Notes: generated from the letters alone by a model not told the origin. A DNA stretch of 64,000 nt from Cognatitamlana onchidii (GCF_004804355.1 NZ_SRWZ01000005.1:1-64000), one strand, 5' to 3'. Positions 29,669 to 39,067 are shown, numbered from the stretch's first letter. Numbers and translations: made by a program.

Positions 29669-30937
29669 ATGACCTTAAATGTGTTCAAAAATACAGTTTT
29701 ATTCTTTGTTTTAGCCATGATTTCTTGTGCTTCTAAAATGAAAACAAATAACCATACCAATGATAAAAACGCATCTGTTTATCTTGTAAATAAAACTATA
29801 AACGTTGATAGTACTAGGATACTGGTTGGGGCGAACCAAACGGAATTGTATTTACCCCTATTAAAAGGTAAACACGTTGGTATTGTAGCTAATCAAACAT
29901 CGGTTATTTTTAAAAACCATAGTTCTGAGACCAAAAAGACACTTTACACTCATTTAGTTGACTCCCTTTTAAGCTTAAACATAAACGTTAGGAAAGTATT
30001 CGCACCGGAACACGGTTTTCGAGGAACTGCTGATGCAGGTGCCAATGTTTCCGACGGTATAGATAAGAAAACAAAGCTTCCACTAATTTCTCTACATGGA
30101 AAACATCGAAAACCAACTCCAAAAGCTTTAAAAGAATTAGATATTGTTGTTTTTGACATTCAAGATGTTGGTGTAAGATTTTATACATACATTTCAACAT
30201 TACATAATGTTATGGAGGCTTGTGCCGAAGCTGGAATTCCAGTAATAGTATTAGACAGGCCAAACCCTAATGGGCACTATGTGGACGGACCAACTCTTAA
30301 AATTGAAAACCAGAGTTTTCTCGGAATGCACCCCATACCTTTAGTGCATGGTTTGACAATTGGCGAATATGCTAAAATGATTAATGGAGAGCAATGGTTA
30401 GCTAATGGAGTACCATGTGACATTAAAATAATCCCTGTAAAAAACTATACACATTACACCCCTTACAGTTTACCGATTAGACCCTCTCCTAACTTGCCCA
30501 ACGACCAATCGATTAAACTTTATCCAAGTCTTGGTTTGTTTGAGGGCACTAATATTAACGCTGGAAGGGGTACTGAATTTCAGTTTCAACGGTATGGCGC
30601 ACCCTTTTTAAACAATAAAACTATGACTTTTAAATATACGCCTATCCCTAATTTTGGAGCCAAACACCCAAAACACAAAAACATCTTGTGCTATGGAGAA
30701 GATTTAAAAGATGTTAGTGTTAAAGGCATGTCCTTAAAATGGGTTATTAAAGCCTATCAAAACACTACAGATACCTCTAAGTTTTTTAACACTAGTAACT
30801 TCACAAAACATGCTGGCACAGACCTTTTACAGAAACAAATCATGTCCGGTTTATCTGAGGCAGAAATAAAAGCATCTTGGAAAAAAGAATTGGAAAAATT
30901 CAAATCCACCAGAGCAAAATACCTGATGTATCCATGA
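29669..30937 (+). CDS. namZ: DUF1343 lipoprotein, NamZ-type exo-beta-N-acetylmuramidase
   Basis: A 422-residue protein with a lipoprotein-like signal (VLFFVLAMISCAS). The DUF1343 body shows GKHVGIVANQTS (about 70-81), VFAPEHGFRGTADAGA, FDIQDVGVRFYTY and the RPSPNLPNDQSIKLYPSLGL block. NamZ enzymes release MurNAc from non-reducing ends of peptidoglycan fragments; the family was defined in Bacillus and studied in the Bacteroidota Tannerella. It overlaps the next gene by ATGA, so the two are translationally coupled. Confidence 0.9.
   Translation: MTLNVFKNTVLFFVLAMISCASKMKTNNHTNDKNASVYLVNKTINVDSTRILVGANQTELYLPLLKGKHVGIVANQTSVIFKNHSSETKKTLYTHLVDSLLSLNINVRKVFAPEHGFRGTADAGANVSDGIDKKTKLPLISLHGKHRKPTPKALKELDIVVFDIQDVGVRFYTYISTLHNVMEACAEAGIPVIVLDRPNPNGHYVDGPTLKIENQSFLGMHPIPLVHGLTIGEYAKMINGEQWLANGVPCDIKIIPVKNYTHYTPYSLPIRPSPNLPNDQSIKLYPSLGLFEGTNINAGRGTEFQFQRYGAPFLNNKTMTFKYTPIPNFGAKHPKHKNILCYGEDLKDVSVKGMSLKWVIKAYQNTTDTSKFFNTSNFTKHAGTDLLQKQIMSGLSEAEIKASWKKELEKFKSTRAKYLMYP
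29686..29693 (-). promoter_or_regulatory. -7 box (TATTTTTG) of the LolE-like gene, inside namZ
   Basis: On the minus strand an exact TAnnTTTG match lies 26 bp before the permease ATG, within the first codons of the divergent gene. This would place the promoter inside a neighbouring coding region. Confidence 0.4.
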
Positions 30938-31998
30938 TACGTTTTTTTATTGTGATATCATTTTTATTGACCTCTTTGGGATTTAGTCAGAATTCTCAGC
31001 TAAACAAAACTGAAGAAACGAAAAAAGCAAAGAAGCTTGCTAAAAGGTTTATGCGCAAACAGAAGGTTCCGGGTATGTCAATTTCTATTTCGTATCAGAA
31101 ACAACTTATCTGGTCGGAAGGTTTTGGCTATGCTTCACGTAATCCAAAAGTAAAGGTCGATCCTAGCAGAACATTATTTAGAATTGCAAGCATTTCTAAA
31201 TCGATAACCGCCTTAATATTAGCTAAACTTGTTGACGATATGCTCATTAATTTAAATGAAAGTATCTATACCTACATTCCAGATTACCCGAAAAAGAAAC
31301 ATGATTTCACCGTAAGGGAATTGGCAGGTCACCTTGCGGGTATACGATCGTATCGAGGCAACGAATTTACGCTTAACAAAAACCTATCGATTTCTGGAGG
31401 TGTAGCCTTATTTGCCAACGACTCTCTTCTTTTTGAACCATCTACACAATTTTCATATAATACTTTTGGTTATGTACTGTTGAGTGACATTATGCAAAAA
31501 GCTGCTCGAAAAAACTTTGAAGATTTAGCTTTTGAGACTATCATCTCCCCGTTACAGATGACTCATACTACAGTAGATGCTCCTGACAAAAATCTGCCCT
31601 TTCAATCAAAATTTTATAAAACTAAATGGGAACTGTCTACGCCTGTTAACAATGAATACAAAATAGCTGGTGGAGGTTATTTATCAACTTCGGAAGATTT
31701 AATAAAACTGGGACAGGAGGTTATAAATCCTTCAATTATTTCTAAAGCTTCTTTATTGGAGCTTATAACCTCTCAAAAATTAAAGAATGGCCATTCAACA
31801 GGTTATGGTATTGGGTTTTCTGTTGAATACACCAAAAGTAAAAAACTGAAATACTACCATACTGGTGGTGGTGTGGGCGCCTCCACAGCACTTATTATCT
31901 ACCCGGAAGACGCCTTAGTTATTTGCATACTAACTAACAAGTCTAACGTCAAAATTGCGTCATTTATCGAAGGCTTAGAGGCTATTTTTTTTAACTAA
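30934..31998 (+). CDS. Serine hydrolase, class C beta-lactamase/LACTB-like
   Basis: A 354-residue exported enzyme; the ATG at 30934 gives a clean signal peptide (MIRFFIVISFLLTSLGFSQN) and overlaps the namZ stop. Active-site motifs: SISK (86-89), Tyr175 in FSYNTFGY and HTG (309-311). The tyrosine motif is Y-N-T, like the Y-S-T of LACTB, rather than Y-S-N of AmpC, so a peptidase-like role is more likely than antibiotic resistance. The operon with namZ suggests work on peptidoglycan peptides (inference). Its stop overlaps the convergent next gene. Confidence 0.88.
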   Translation: MIRFFIVISFLLTSLGFSQNSQLNKTEETKKAKKLAKRFMRKQKVPGMSISISYQKQLIWSEGFGYASRNPKVKVDPSRTLFRIASISKSITALILAKLVDDMLINLNESIYTYIPDYPKKKHDFTVRELAGHLAGIRSYRGNEFTLNKNLSISGGVALFANDSLLFEPSTQFSYNTFGYVLLSDIMQKAARKNFEDLAFETIISPLQMTHTTVDAPDKNLPFQSKFYKTKWELSTPVNNEYKIAGGGYLSTSEDLIKLGQEVINPSIISKASLLELITSQKLKNGHSTGYGIGFSVEYTKSKKLKYYHTGGGVGASTALIIYPEDALVICILTNKSNVKIASFIEGLEAIFFN

Positions 31999-32825
31999 TC
32001 CTTAATAGTTGAGCGTCGATACTTTTGGAAAGGTTGTTTGAGTAAATTAATAATGCTACTATTTTCTTTTTCATCAGGAAATACATCAACTCCATAAATG
32101 ATTTTATCTGGATCTAAATCCATATATGTTCCAAATAGCCTATCCCACACCGAAAAAATATTACCATAGTTTGAATCGGTATAAGGCAAAACATAATGGT
32201 GATGTACTTTATGCATATTAGGCGAAACAATCACATAACTTAAAATCTTATCCACTCGTTTTGGTAGCTTTATATTGGCATGACTAAACTGGGTAGCAAT
32301 TACAGATAGTGTTTGATATAGCATAACTAACCCTATTGGGGTACCAACAATTATAACGCCAAAAGCCGTAAAGAAAAACCGAATAACACTTTCTATTGGA
32401 TGATGCCTATTGGCTGTGGTAGTATCTACGTTATGATCTGTATGGTGTACCAAATGAATCATCCATAGTGGTTTTATTTTATGCTCAATGAGGTGAGGTA
32501 GGTAAGCACCAAAAAAATCTAAAAACAACAAACCTAAAAACACATAAATTCCCAGTGGCATTTCTGGTAGCCAATTAATAATTCCAAAATTATTAGCTAC
32601 GGTCCAATCTGCTGATTTTAATAGTAGGAAGGCCAGAGGTAAATTCACCAATAATAAGGTGAGGTTAAAAAACAAATTAGGTATGGCGTGCTTCCATTTT
32701 TTATAACTGAAATGAAATAGGGGTATAAAGCCTTCAATAATCCAAAAAAACGTTAACCCTCCAATAATTAAAATGGCGCGATGATGAGATGGAATGATTT
32801 CGAAGTAATGTATTATAGTTTCCAG
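31995..32825 (-). CDS. Sterol desaturase/fatty acid hydroxylase family membrane enzyme, non-ATG start
   Basis: A diiron membrane oxygenase. The histidine boxes are HLIEH, HLVHH, NRHH and HKVHHHY, and there are four or more transmembrane helices. The first TTG (32675) would cut off a well-formed N-terminus; the frame is open upstream and reads LETIIHYFEIIPSHHRAILI, then a TM helix. No ATG, GTG or TTG is present between 32676 and the in-frame stop at 32856. The CTG at 32825 is my best guess for the start; an ATT at 32843 is the alternative. This gives 276 residues, normal for the family. The product in the cell is not known. Confidence 0.8.
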   Translation of the reverse strand: METIIHYFEIIPSHHRAILIIGGLTFFWIIEGFIPLFHFSYKKWKHAIPNLFFNLTLLLVNLPLAFLLLKSADWTVANNFGIINWLPEMPLGIYVFLGLLFLDFFGAYLPHLIEHKIKPLWMIHLVHHTDHNVDTTTANRHHPIESVIRFFFTAFGVIIVGTPIGLVMLYQTLSVIATQFSHANIKLPKRVDKILSYVIVSPNMHKVHHHYVLPYTDSNYGNIFSVWDRLFGTYMDLDPDKIIYGVDVFPDEKENSSIINLLKQPFQKYRRSTIKD

Positions 32826-32851
32826 AGCACAAGTATTTGCAATAAATATAC

Positions 32852-33343
32852 TTATTTAATTTTTTCTTTCATAGCTTCAACAATGTTAAAGGCTGCTGGG
32901 CAAATGGCTACATTTTTTAAAGTGAGATTAGAAATTTGCTGAAACTTTTTTCTGTCTGTATGCGGAAACTCTCTACATGCCTTCGGTCTAACATCATATA
33001 TAGAGCAGTAATTATCTGCGCCTAAAAATGTACACGGTACACTTTGCAAAACAAAATCATTGTCCTCATCGACTCTTAAATATTGCTCTATAAAATGCTG
33101 AGACTTCATTCTAAAATGTTTTGCAATTCTATCGACATCTTTATCTGTAAATAATGGACCTGTTGTTTTACAACAATTAGCACATTCCAAACAATTGGTA
33201 CGCTCAAACTCTAGGTCATGCAAGTCCTGCATGATATAGTCTAAATTTTTAGGCGGTTTCTTTTTAAGCTTAGCAAAGAATTTTTTGTTCTGGTTATGCT
33301 TATCTTTGGCATGCTTTGGAAGATTGTTTATTTGGTCTTGCAT
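32852..33343 (-). CDS. YkgJ-family cysteine cluster protein (zinc/iron chelation)
   Basis: A 163-residue soluble protein. Cysteines at CLECANCC (about 56-63), then VPCTFL, NYCSIYDVRPKACREFPH and ICPAAF fit the CxxCxxCC-type YkgJ/Fli-B cluster family, thought to bind a metal or Fe-S cluster. Function is unknown. It ends 27 bp before the proposed CTG start of the desaturase gene, so the two are likely one unit. It is divergent from the methyltransferase gene. Confidence 0.87.
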   Translation of the reverse strand: MQDQINNLPKHAKDKHNQNKKFFAKLKKKPPKNLDYIMQDLHDLEFERTNCLECANCCKTTGPLFTDKDVDRIAKHFRMKSQHFIEQYLRVDEDNDFVLQSVPCTFLGADNYCSIYDVRPKACREFPHTDRKKFQQISNLTLKNVAICPAAFNIVEAMKEKIK

Positions 33344-33347
33344 ACAG

Positions 33348-33355
33348 CAAAAATA
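33348..33355 (-). promoter_or_regulatory. -7 box (TATTTTTG) of the YkgJ-family gene
   Basis: An exact TAnnTTTG match on the minus strand ends 4 bp before the ATG at 33343. If used, transcription starts at or next to the start codon, giving a leaderless or nearly leaderless mRNA. Confidence 0.5.
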
Positions 33356-33411
33356 ATCAAAGTTCTATAGATTGCATCTTGTATCTAAAACATAAAAAGA
33401 ACACCGCAACC

Positions 33412-34113
33412 ATGAAAGACCTTTTTGGAAAAGCCCTACTAGACTACTACAACGGAAACTATATACAGGATATAATCACCGAAACCAGTATCTCTGAAAA
33501 GGACATATTACCATTACCTTATTTATTTAGAGATTATAGTGACATGCCTAAAATAGAACAAAAGGCCCTAAATATTTGTAATGGTAAAATTCTAGATGTG
33601 GGCTGTGGAAGTGGAAGCCATAGTCTATATCTTCAAAACAATGGTTTTGAGGTAAAAGCTATTGATATTTCTGAAGGCGCTATTGAAGTAAGTAAAAAAC
33701 GAGGGGTTAAACAAGCTCAAGTTAAAGCGCTCTTAGAAGAAAACGCATGTTTTGATACCATATTACTGCTAATGAATGGTACTGGAATTTTTCAAGAAAT
33801 TAAACAAGTGTCTAAATACCTTAGTCATTTAAAAAAGCTATTAAATCCCAACGGACAGATTTTAATCGACTCCTCAGATATTAAATACATGTACCAGGAT
33901 GAAGATGGAGGTTATTGGATGGACGTGAACGCCGGTTACTACGGAGAATTGGATTATTACCTGTCTTATAAAGATGATAAAGAAACACCTATGAAATGGC
34001 TTTATCTCGATTTTGAAACATTGAGATTAGCGTGTAAAACTGTTGGTTTACAGTGTGAGCTTATTTTAGAAGGCAATCACTTTGACTACTTGGCTAAACT
34101 GAGTGAACCATAA
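33412..34113 (+). CDS. Class I SAM-dependent methyltransferase
   Basis: A 233-residue methyltransferase. I use the ATG at 33412; the longer frame from 33316 lies over the divergent gene and adds no domain. SAM-binding motif I is ILDVGCGSGSHSLYL (60-74), motif II includes VKAIDISEGA, and the acidic loop after the first strand is present. The substrate cannot be told. A conserved structured element (34140-34237) follows its stop. Confidence 0.88.
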   Translation: MKDLFGKALLDYYNGNYIQDIITETSISEKDILPLPYLFRDYSDMPKIEQKALNICNGKILDVGCGSGSHSLYLQNNGFEVKAIDISEGAIEVSKKRGVKQAQVKALLEENACFDTILLLMNGTGIFQEIKQVSKYLSHLKKLLNPNGQILIDSSDIKYMYQDEDGGYWMDVNAGYYGELDYYLSYKDDKETPMKWLYLDFETLRLACKTVGLQCELILEGNHFDYLAKLSEP

Positions 34114-34139
34114 AGAAATAGGATCCTTTTGGCTAGCCT

Positions 34140-34237
34140 GCGTTAAGGATTGTAGTGAAAAGCCCGCAGTGGTGCCAAATGGTATATTTGGCATTGCGAA
34201 GACTTGCAACGCAAAGTCTGCCCCAAGTGGGAACGCC
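34140..34237 (+). ncRNA. 98-nt structured repeat element, copy 1
   Basis: The unit starts GCGTTAAGGATTGTAGTG, contains AAAGCCCG and ends GGGAACGCC, so the ends GCGTT/AACGC pair. Inside, TGCCAAAT-N5-ATTTGGCA forms a perfect hairpin and AGACTT/AAGTCT another. The same blocks in the same order and the same total length occur at 53479-53576. It lies between two convergent genes. I recall similar GGATTG...AAAGCCCG...GGAACGCC elements between flavobacterial genes; whether this is a known Rfam family (for example Flavo-1) cannot be checked here. Transcription strand is inferred. Confidence 0.55.
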
Positions 34238-34260
34238 CTTAAACCAAGTACAACATACGT

Positions 34261-36000
34261 TTATCTGAAATCGAACTTGTAAATTGCGCCTGCCATAAAT
34301 TGTAAACCTTGAACAGGGTAATTAGTCCATTTTTGATATTGTTGGTTTGCTATATTATTAACCTTCGCAAAAAATGAAAACTGTTCATTAATATGATAAC
34401 CAACGTGTGCATTAGCATCGAAGAAACTATCTAAACTAACTGTTTGAACTGCATTGTCTGGCATTAAGGTTGCTTCTATGCTTTGCTGATCCTTGCGCTC
34501 TCCTACAAAAAATAGGCTAGCACCAGTAAACCAATGTTCATCAATTTGATAGTCGAAAAACATGGAAGCCTTCATATTTGGTAAATTCCAAGCCTCGGCT
34601 TCAACATTTGAACTATAAATAAAATACTCCCCTTTAACACCGAGTTTGAAATCCCTGTTAACATCGGCATTCAACTCCCCCGTAAATTTAAAGGTATCAA
34701 CATCGTCGTATACAATGCCATATGAATTACCAAATTCATAACTTCTTTCGGCTGAAACATTTTTAATAATGTTTGATTTAAAAAGTGCCTTGTCTTTATC
34801 TGCCATGTAACTACCGCTAACATTATAACTCATAGTGCTAGAAATCTTTCCTTTTAACCCTACAAAAACGTTATAAACTTGGTCTGTAGGCATGATTAAC
34901 AAGGTTGGAGACACGAATTGGTTTTCGTTTGCAAAGCCATGATAGCTATTTTGGAATAAACCGCCCTTAATACCACCGTAAGCTATAAGAACTTCATGAA
35001 CCAACCTATAAGAGGCGTCAATATTTGGGTATATATAAAACTTATTTTTACTATTTTCAAAATCATTTAGATAATAAAGCGACACCCCTAAATTAACGGT
35101 TAAATCGTCTTGCCTCAATTGAAATGTTGGCGATACACCGATCTGAAAATTACCATATTTTAGTTCGGCGTTATCCAAATAATTTCTATCAAAACTCCCA
35201 CCAAGATACTCCGCTTTAAAATCTGTTGAAATTTCTAAGTCGTTTATTGGAATGTCTACCCTAGCCTTGGCAATAAACCTATTTTCTCCAGATCCTTGGT
35301 TATCGGAAAAATGACGAAAAAACACACTCCCAGAATTAATATACGTATCCTCGAAAGTAAGTTCACCTCCCACATGAGCATCAAAAAATGAATGTCCTAC
35401 GTTTAAATTATTTATTAAATTAGAATCATCTTTAAACAGGTCATTAATACCATACCAATTGTAATGTTGAAACTGAAATCCACCATCTATATCCCAGGTC
35501 AGATCGCGCTCCTTAAAAGCATAATTCACTTCCAATTTTGAGTTTATAAAATCATCGTCTAAAACCACCTCGTCTATACCTCCTCCCGAGGAATGATGAC
35601 TTACATATCCCCCAATATTCTCATGTCTATTTAAGGCATGGTTTAAATAAACTTCTCCCAAAATTGTATTGTAAGTACCTAAACCCAATGAGGCATAATT
35701 ATCATAGAGTTTTGCTGGTTTCTTTTTTTCTACCAATGCTGCTTTTCCTTTTGCTGGCGTAAATGTTGAAGCTACGGGAAATGAATTTATATTATACTTA
35801 ATATCCTTTTTGGTTTCGGTAGTCTCATCATCAAGAACTGGTACTTCCTTAATTTTAAAAGCATCTGAAATGGTTGGTGTATAAGGTTTTACCACATCTA
35901 TTACTCCTGTAGTAAGTGTATCGCCTTTTTTTTGAGCGCTCACCGCTGCAACACTTAACAACCATATGAATACGACAAATATATTTTTGTGCTTATGCAT
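34261..36000 (-). CDS. TonB-dependent receptor-like outer-membrane beta-barrel
   Basis: A 579-residue protein with a signal peptide (HKNIFVVFIWLLSVAAVSAQ). There is no plug domain: after a linker (about 25-95) come alternating beta-strands, ending in the aromatic strand LQFMAGAIYKFDFR as in outer-membrane barrels. The start VIDVVKPYTPTISDAFKIKE is typical of Bacteroidota proteins annotated as TonB-dependent receptors. It lies 22 bp after the TPR gene and belongs to the same transcript. Ligand unknown. Confidence 0.82.
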   Translation of the reverse strand: MHKHKNIFVVFIWLLSVAAVSAQKKGDTLTTGVIDVVKPYTPTISDAFKIKEVPVLDDETTETKKDIKYNINSFPVASTFTPAKGKAALVEKKKPAKLYDNYASLGLGTYNTILGEVYLNHALNRHENIGGYVSHHSSGGGIDEVVLDDDFINSKLEVNYAFKERDLTWDIDGGFQFQHYNWYGINDLFKDDSNLINNLNVGHSFFDAHVGGELTFEDTYINSGSVFFRHFSDNQGSGENRFIAKARVDIPINDLEISTDFKAEYLGGSFDRNYLDNAELKYGNFQIGVSPTFQLRQDDLTVNLGVSLYYLNDFENSKNKFYIYPNIDASYRLVHEVLIAYGGIKGGLFQNSYHGFANENQFVSPTLLIMPTDQVYNVFVGLKGKISSTMSYNVSGSYMADKDKALFKSNIIKNVSAERSYEFGNSYGIVYDDVDTFKFTGELNADVNRDFKLGVKGEYFIYSSNVEAEAWNLPNMKASMFFDYQIDEHWFTGASLFFVGERKDQQSIEATLMPDNAVQTVSLDSFFDANAHVGYHINEQFSFFAKVNNIANQQYQKWTNYPVQGLQFMAGAIYKFDFR

Positions 36001-36022
36001 CTCTTAATTTTTATAGATAATG

Positions 36023-39000
36023 TTAATCTTCTGATTGGACTGAAGTGTTAGTTTTCGATTCGTTCTTCTTAATTTTTGATAGCTCTTCTTTTGCTTCTGC
36101 AACCACGTCTTCAAACTCAGTAAAATTTTGAATAACACTTTCTAAAATATAAGTCGCTTGAAACGCATCATTTAAAGCATAGAAATTCTTAGCCATAAGA
36201 ACAAGCCCTTTGGCACTATATACTTTATACCCTGAAAAGTCTTTAGCTAGCCTTTGAACAGATTCGTTTGACGCTTCATGTTTTTCTTCCTTATTTTGAA
36301 AATAAGCTCTATAGTATAATGCTTCGGCGGCCATTTCTCCCGTAGCTGTTTTTTCTACTTCAGCATAAGCAGATTGGGCCTTTTTTTCATTACCAGTATT
36401 AATTGCTGATCTTGCAATAATAATTTGGGCATCACTCAAAATTTTATTGTCAATGTTAGAGTTTTTTAAAACATCTTCTGCATAAGAAACCGCGACTTCA
36501 TATTCCTTTATTTGATAATTTGCCTTCATTAAGTTTGATAAAGCAAACACAACATTATGCTGAAAACTGGCCTCATCCTCCAGTCTTTTTAACAATGGCA
36601 TGGCCAAATCCCAGCTTTTATTTTCCAAATAATACTGAGATAATTTAACTAGAGCCTCTTCGGTAAATTCGCTTTGCGATGCTTCCACTACATACTTGTA
36701 ATGAGGCGCTGCATTCTCCTTTAAATTTTTATTATCGTATAACTGAGCGATGTAAAAATGTGACTTTAAGGCATGTAATCCTTTTGGAAACTCATTAAGA
36801 TAATCATTAAACTCCCTTATGGCTTTATCTACATTATTATCTAAATACTGCTTCTCTGCCGATTCGTAAGTTGCATTATCTAGTTCAACGTTTGTAACCT
36901 CAACATAGTCTAAGGTATTCACCCATACCGCATACTCATTAACCTCCCCCATATCGATATAAATTAAGCGCGCCGTTGAAACCGCTTGAACCGCTTCTGG
37001 TGAACCTGGATAATCTTTTGCTACTTTCTTAAACTGCGTTAGTGCTTCAACATTTTTATTTTCGTTATAGTATACCAAACCTTTACGAAGCAGAGCCTTT
37101 GGAACGAAAGAACTCATTCTGTACTCATCTACTAACTGGTTATACTTTATCATAGCTCTATCGGACTCGTTTTCTTTAACATAAGAATTGCCAAGTTCGT
37201 ACAACGCATCATCACGTAACTTTGATTTTTTATAGGTAACAATGAATTGTTCTAACTCACTTATTTTTTTCGAAGAATTACCTAAGTAACCAACGCTTAA
37301 GGCCTTCTGAAAAGCGGGATAGTCTGATTCAATTTCACTTAAATTTATGGCTTTTTCGTAGGCTTTAATTGCGTTACCATAATCACTAGACACAAAATAA
37401 GCATCTCCCAACCTTAGATACGCATCATTCAACCTTACCTTATCATTTACTGAAGACTCTACAAAAGCACTAAAAGCCTTGGAAGCCTGATTATACTTTT
37501 TAAGCTTAAAATAGGTGTAAGCTAAATGATAGTTTAAACTTTTATACTCTGGCGTATCAGATGATTCTGTCTGATTTTCAAACTGCTTAAACCCAACAAA
37601 AGCTTCGTCGTAATTGGACAAGTTGTAATCTGATTCTGCTTTCCAGAATGTTGCTCTAGACGTATAAATAGGGTTAACAGCCAATTTTAAAGAAGAACCA
37701 AAAAGAGCTGCTGCCTCCAAATATTGACTTTCATTAAAAAGCTCTAAGCCCCTGTAAAATGTGACTTTTTGATACGCTAGCTTATTCTCAAAACTCTTCT
37801 TACCCTCCAACAAAACCAAAGCCTCTTTATAGTTCTTTGATGTTATATAAGAGTCTATTAAAAGTGTTTCTATTTCTTCCTTATAGGCAGATTCTGGATA
37901 TTTATCTAAATAAGCCGATAACACCTGAGGGGCCGATTGGTAGGGGTTCCCAATCTCGTAACTAATTTTAGCGTAGTTTAACCAAGCATCTTCTTGAATT
38001 TTTACATCGAAACTCATTTCTGAAGCATTTTTAAAAGCATTCAAGGCTTCTTGCTTCTTGTTTAAATGTATGTAACTTTCACCTAAATGATAATAGGCAT
38101 TTTGGGCTATGCCATTGTTACCTTCAATAATTTTATTAAACTCAGAAATGGCGTTTTCATAATCTTCTTGTTTATAATACGCGTAACCAAGTTGATAATA
38201 ATCTGTATTATTCCATTTTCCGTTTTTACCGTTATAGTCTTTCAAATAAGGAACAGCTTCGCTGTATTTACCCAAATTAAAATAACTCTCTCCAATAATT
38301 TTAGACAACTCAGACACCTCATCCTCATCACTGGAGTCCATTTTACTTTTGGCCAACGCAATAGCTTTATCAAATTTACCTAATTTAAAATTTAAGTCCG
38401 CTTGATAATAAGACAGCTTTTCTTTGTAACGATCCTGATCTTGAACCTGATCGAAGTATTGATTTGCTCTATCATAATCATTACCTTGATAAGCCATGAA
38501 GCCGATATAATATTTCGCTTGAGAACCATATACAGGAGAGTTCTCTACTTTGCTTAAATACTTTTTAGCCTCTTTAAAATCTTTGGTTAAAAAGGCTGTG
38601 TAACCATTATTAAAATAAAATTTTTGCAACTCGTTATAGCCCAAGGCCGTTTCGTCCACACGACTATACCACTTCCTAGCATAGGCGTATTTTGACTTAC
38701 TAAAATAATAATCGGCCACATCTAAAAAAGCTGTATTGCGCTTTGTACTTGTAGGGTATTCATCGACAAAATCTGTTATCAATTGGTCGGCATTTTGTTG
38801 ATTTAACCTTACGGCACAATTCGCAATATAATAAGCACAATCAGATTGTAAAACGAGCTCGTCTGTGGTTTGTCTAACTTTATAAAATAAAGATTGTGCA
38901 GCTTGGAATTGTTGATTGTTATATAGTGAAAGTGCTTTTTGATACTTCACCAAATTACTTGTAAAAATTGCCGATTGTTGCGCCGAAACAAGGTGGCATA

Positions 39001-39043
39001 TAGCTATAATAAATAGCGTGGCGACAATACTTTTTTTAATCAT
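36023..39043 (-). CDS. Exported tetratricopeptide-repeat protein
   Basis: A 1006-residue protein with a signal peptide (MIKKSIVATLFIIAICHLVS, then AQQ) and TPRs throughout, for example YYQLGYAYYKQEDYENAISE, YYHLGESYIHLNKKQEALNA and LYELGNSYVKENESDRAMIK. I chose ATG 39043: the frame is open to a TTG at 39070, but that TTG is part of the -7 box TATATTTG. The pair TPR protein plus barrel is conserved in Bacteroidota; a periplasmic or outer-membrane scaffold role is inference. Confidence 0.88.
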   Translation of the reverse strand: MIKKSIVATLFIIAICHLVSAQQSAIFTSNLVKYQKALSLYNNQQFQAAQSLFYKVRQTTDELVLQSDCAYYIANCAVRLNQQNADQLITDFVDEYPTSTKRNTAFLDVADYYFSKSKYAYARKWYSRVDETALGYNELQKFYFNNGYTAFLTKDFKEAKKYLSKVENSPVYGSQAKYYIGFMAYQGNDYDRANQYFDQVQDQDRYKEKLSYYQADLNFKLGKFDKAIALAKSKMDSSDEDEVSELSKIIGESYFNLGKYSEAVPYLKDYNGKNGKWNNTDYYQLGYAYYKQEDYENAISEFNKIIEGNNGIAQNAYYHLGESYIHLNKKQEALNAFKNASEMSFDVKIQEDAWLNYAKISYEIGNPYQSAPQVLSAYLDKYPESAYKEEIETLLIDSYITSKNYKEALVLLEGKKSFENKLAYQKVTFYRGLELFNESQYLEAAALFGSSLKLAVNPIYTSRATFWKAESDYNLSNYDEAFVGFKQFENQTESSDTPEYKSLNYHLAYTYFKLKKYNQASKAFSAFVESSVNDKVRLNDAYLRLGDAYFVSSDYGNAIKAYEKAINLSEIESDYPAFQKALSVGYLGNSSKKISELEQFIVTYKKSKLRDDALYELGNSYVKENESDRAMIKYNQLVDEYRMSSFVPKALLRKGLVYYNENKNVEALTQFKKVAKDYPGSPEAVQAVSTARLIYIDMGEVNEYAVWVNTLDYVEVTNVELDNATYESAEKQYLDNNVDKAIREFNDYLNEFPKGLHALKSHFYIAQLYDNKNLKENAAPHYKYVVEASQSEFTEEALVKLSQYYLENKSWDLAMPLLKRLEDEASFQHNVVFALSNLMKANYQIKEYEVAVSYAEDVLKNSNIDNKILSDAQIIIARSAINTGNEKKAQSAYAEVEKTATGEMAAEALYYRAYFQNKEEKHEASNESVQRLAKDFSGYKVYSAKGLVLMAKNFYALNDAFQATYILESVIQNFTEFEDVVAEAKEELSKIKKNESKTNTSVQSED

Positions 39044-39067
39044 TAAGCGTTTGGTTTTAATTTGAAT

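Noticed and set aside
30877-30933. Upstream extension of the serine hydrolase gene
   Set aside because: It overlaps namZ and would place a charged stretch before a clean signal peptide; the ATG at 30934 is the better start.
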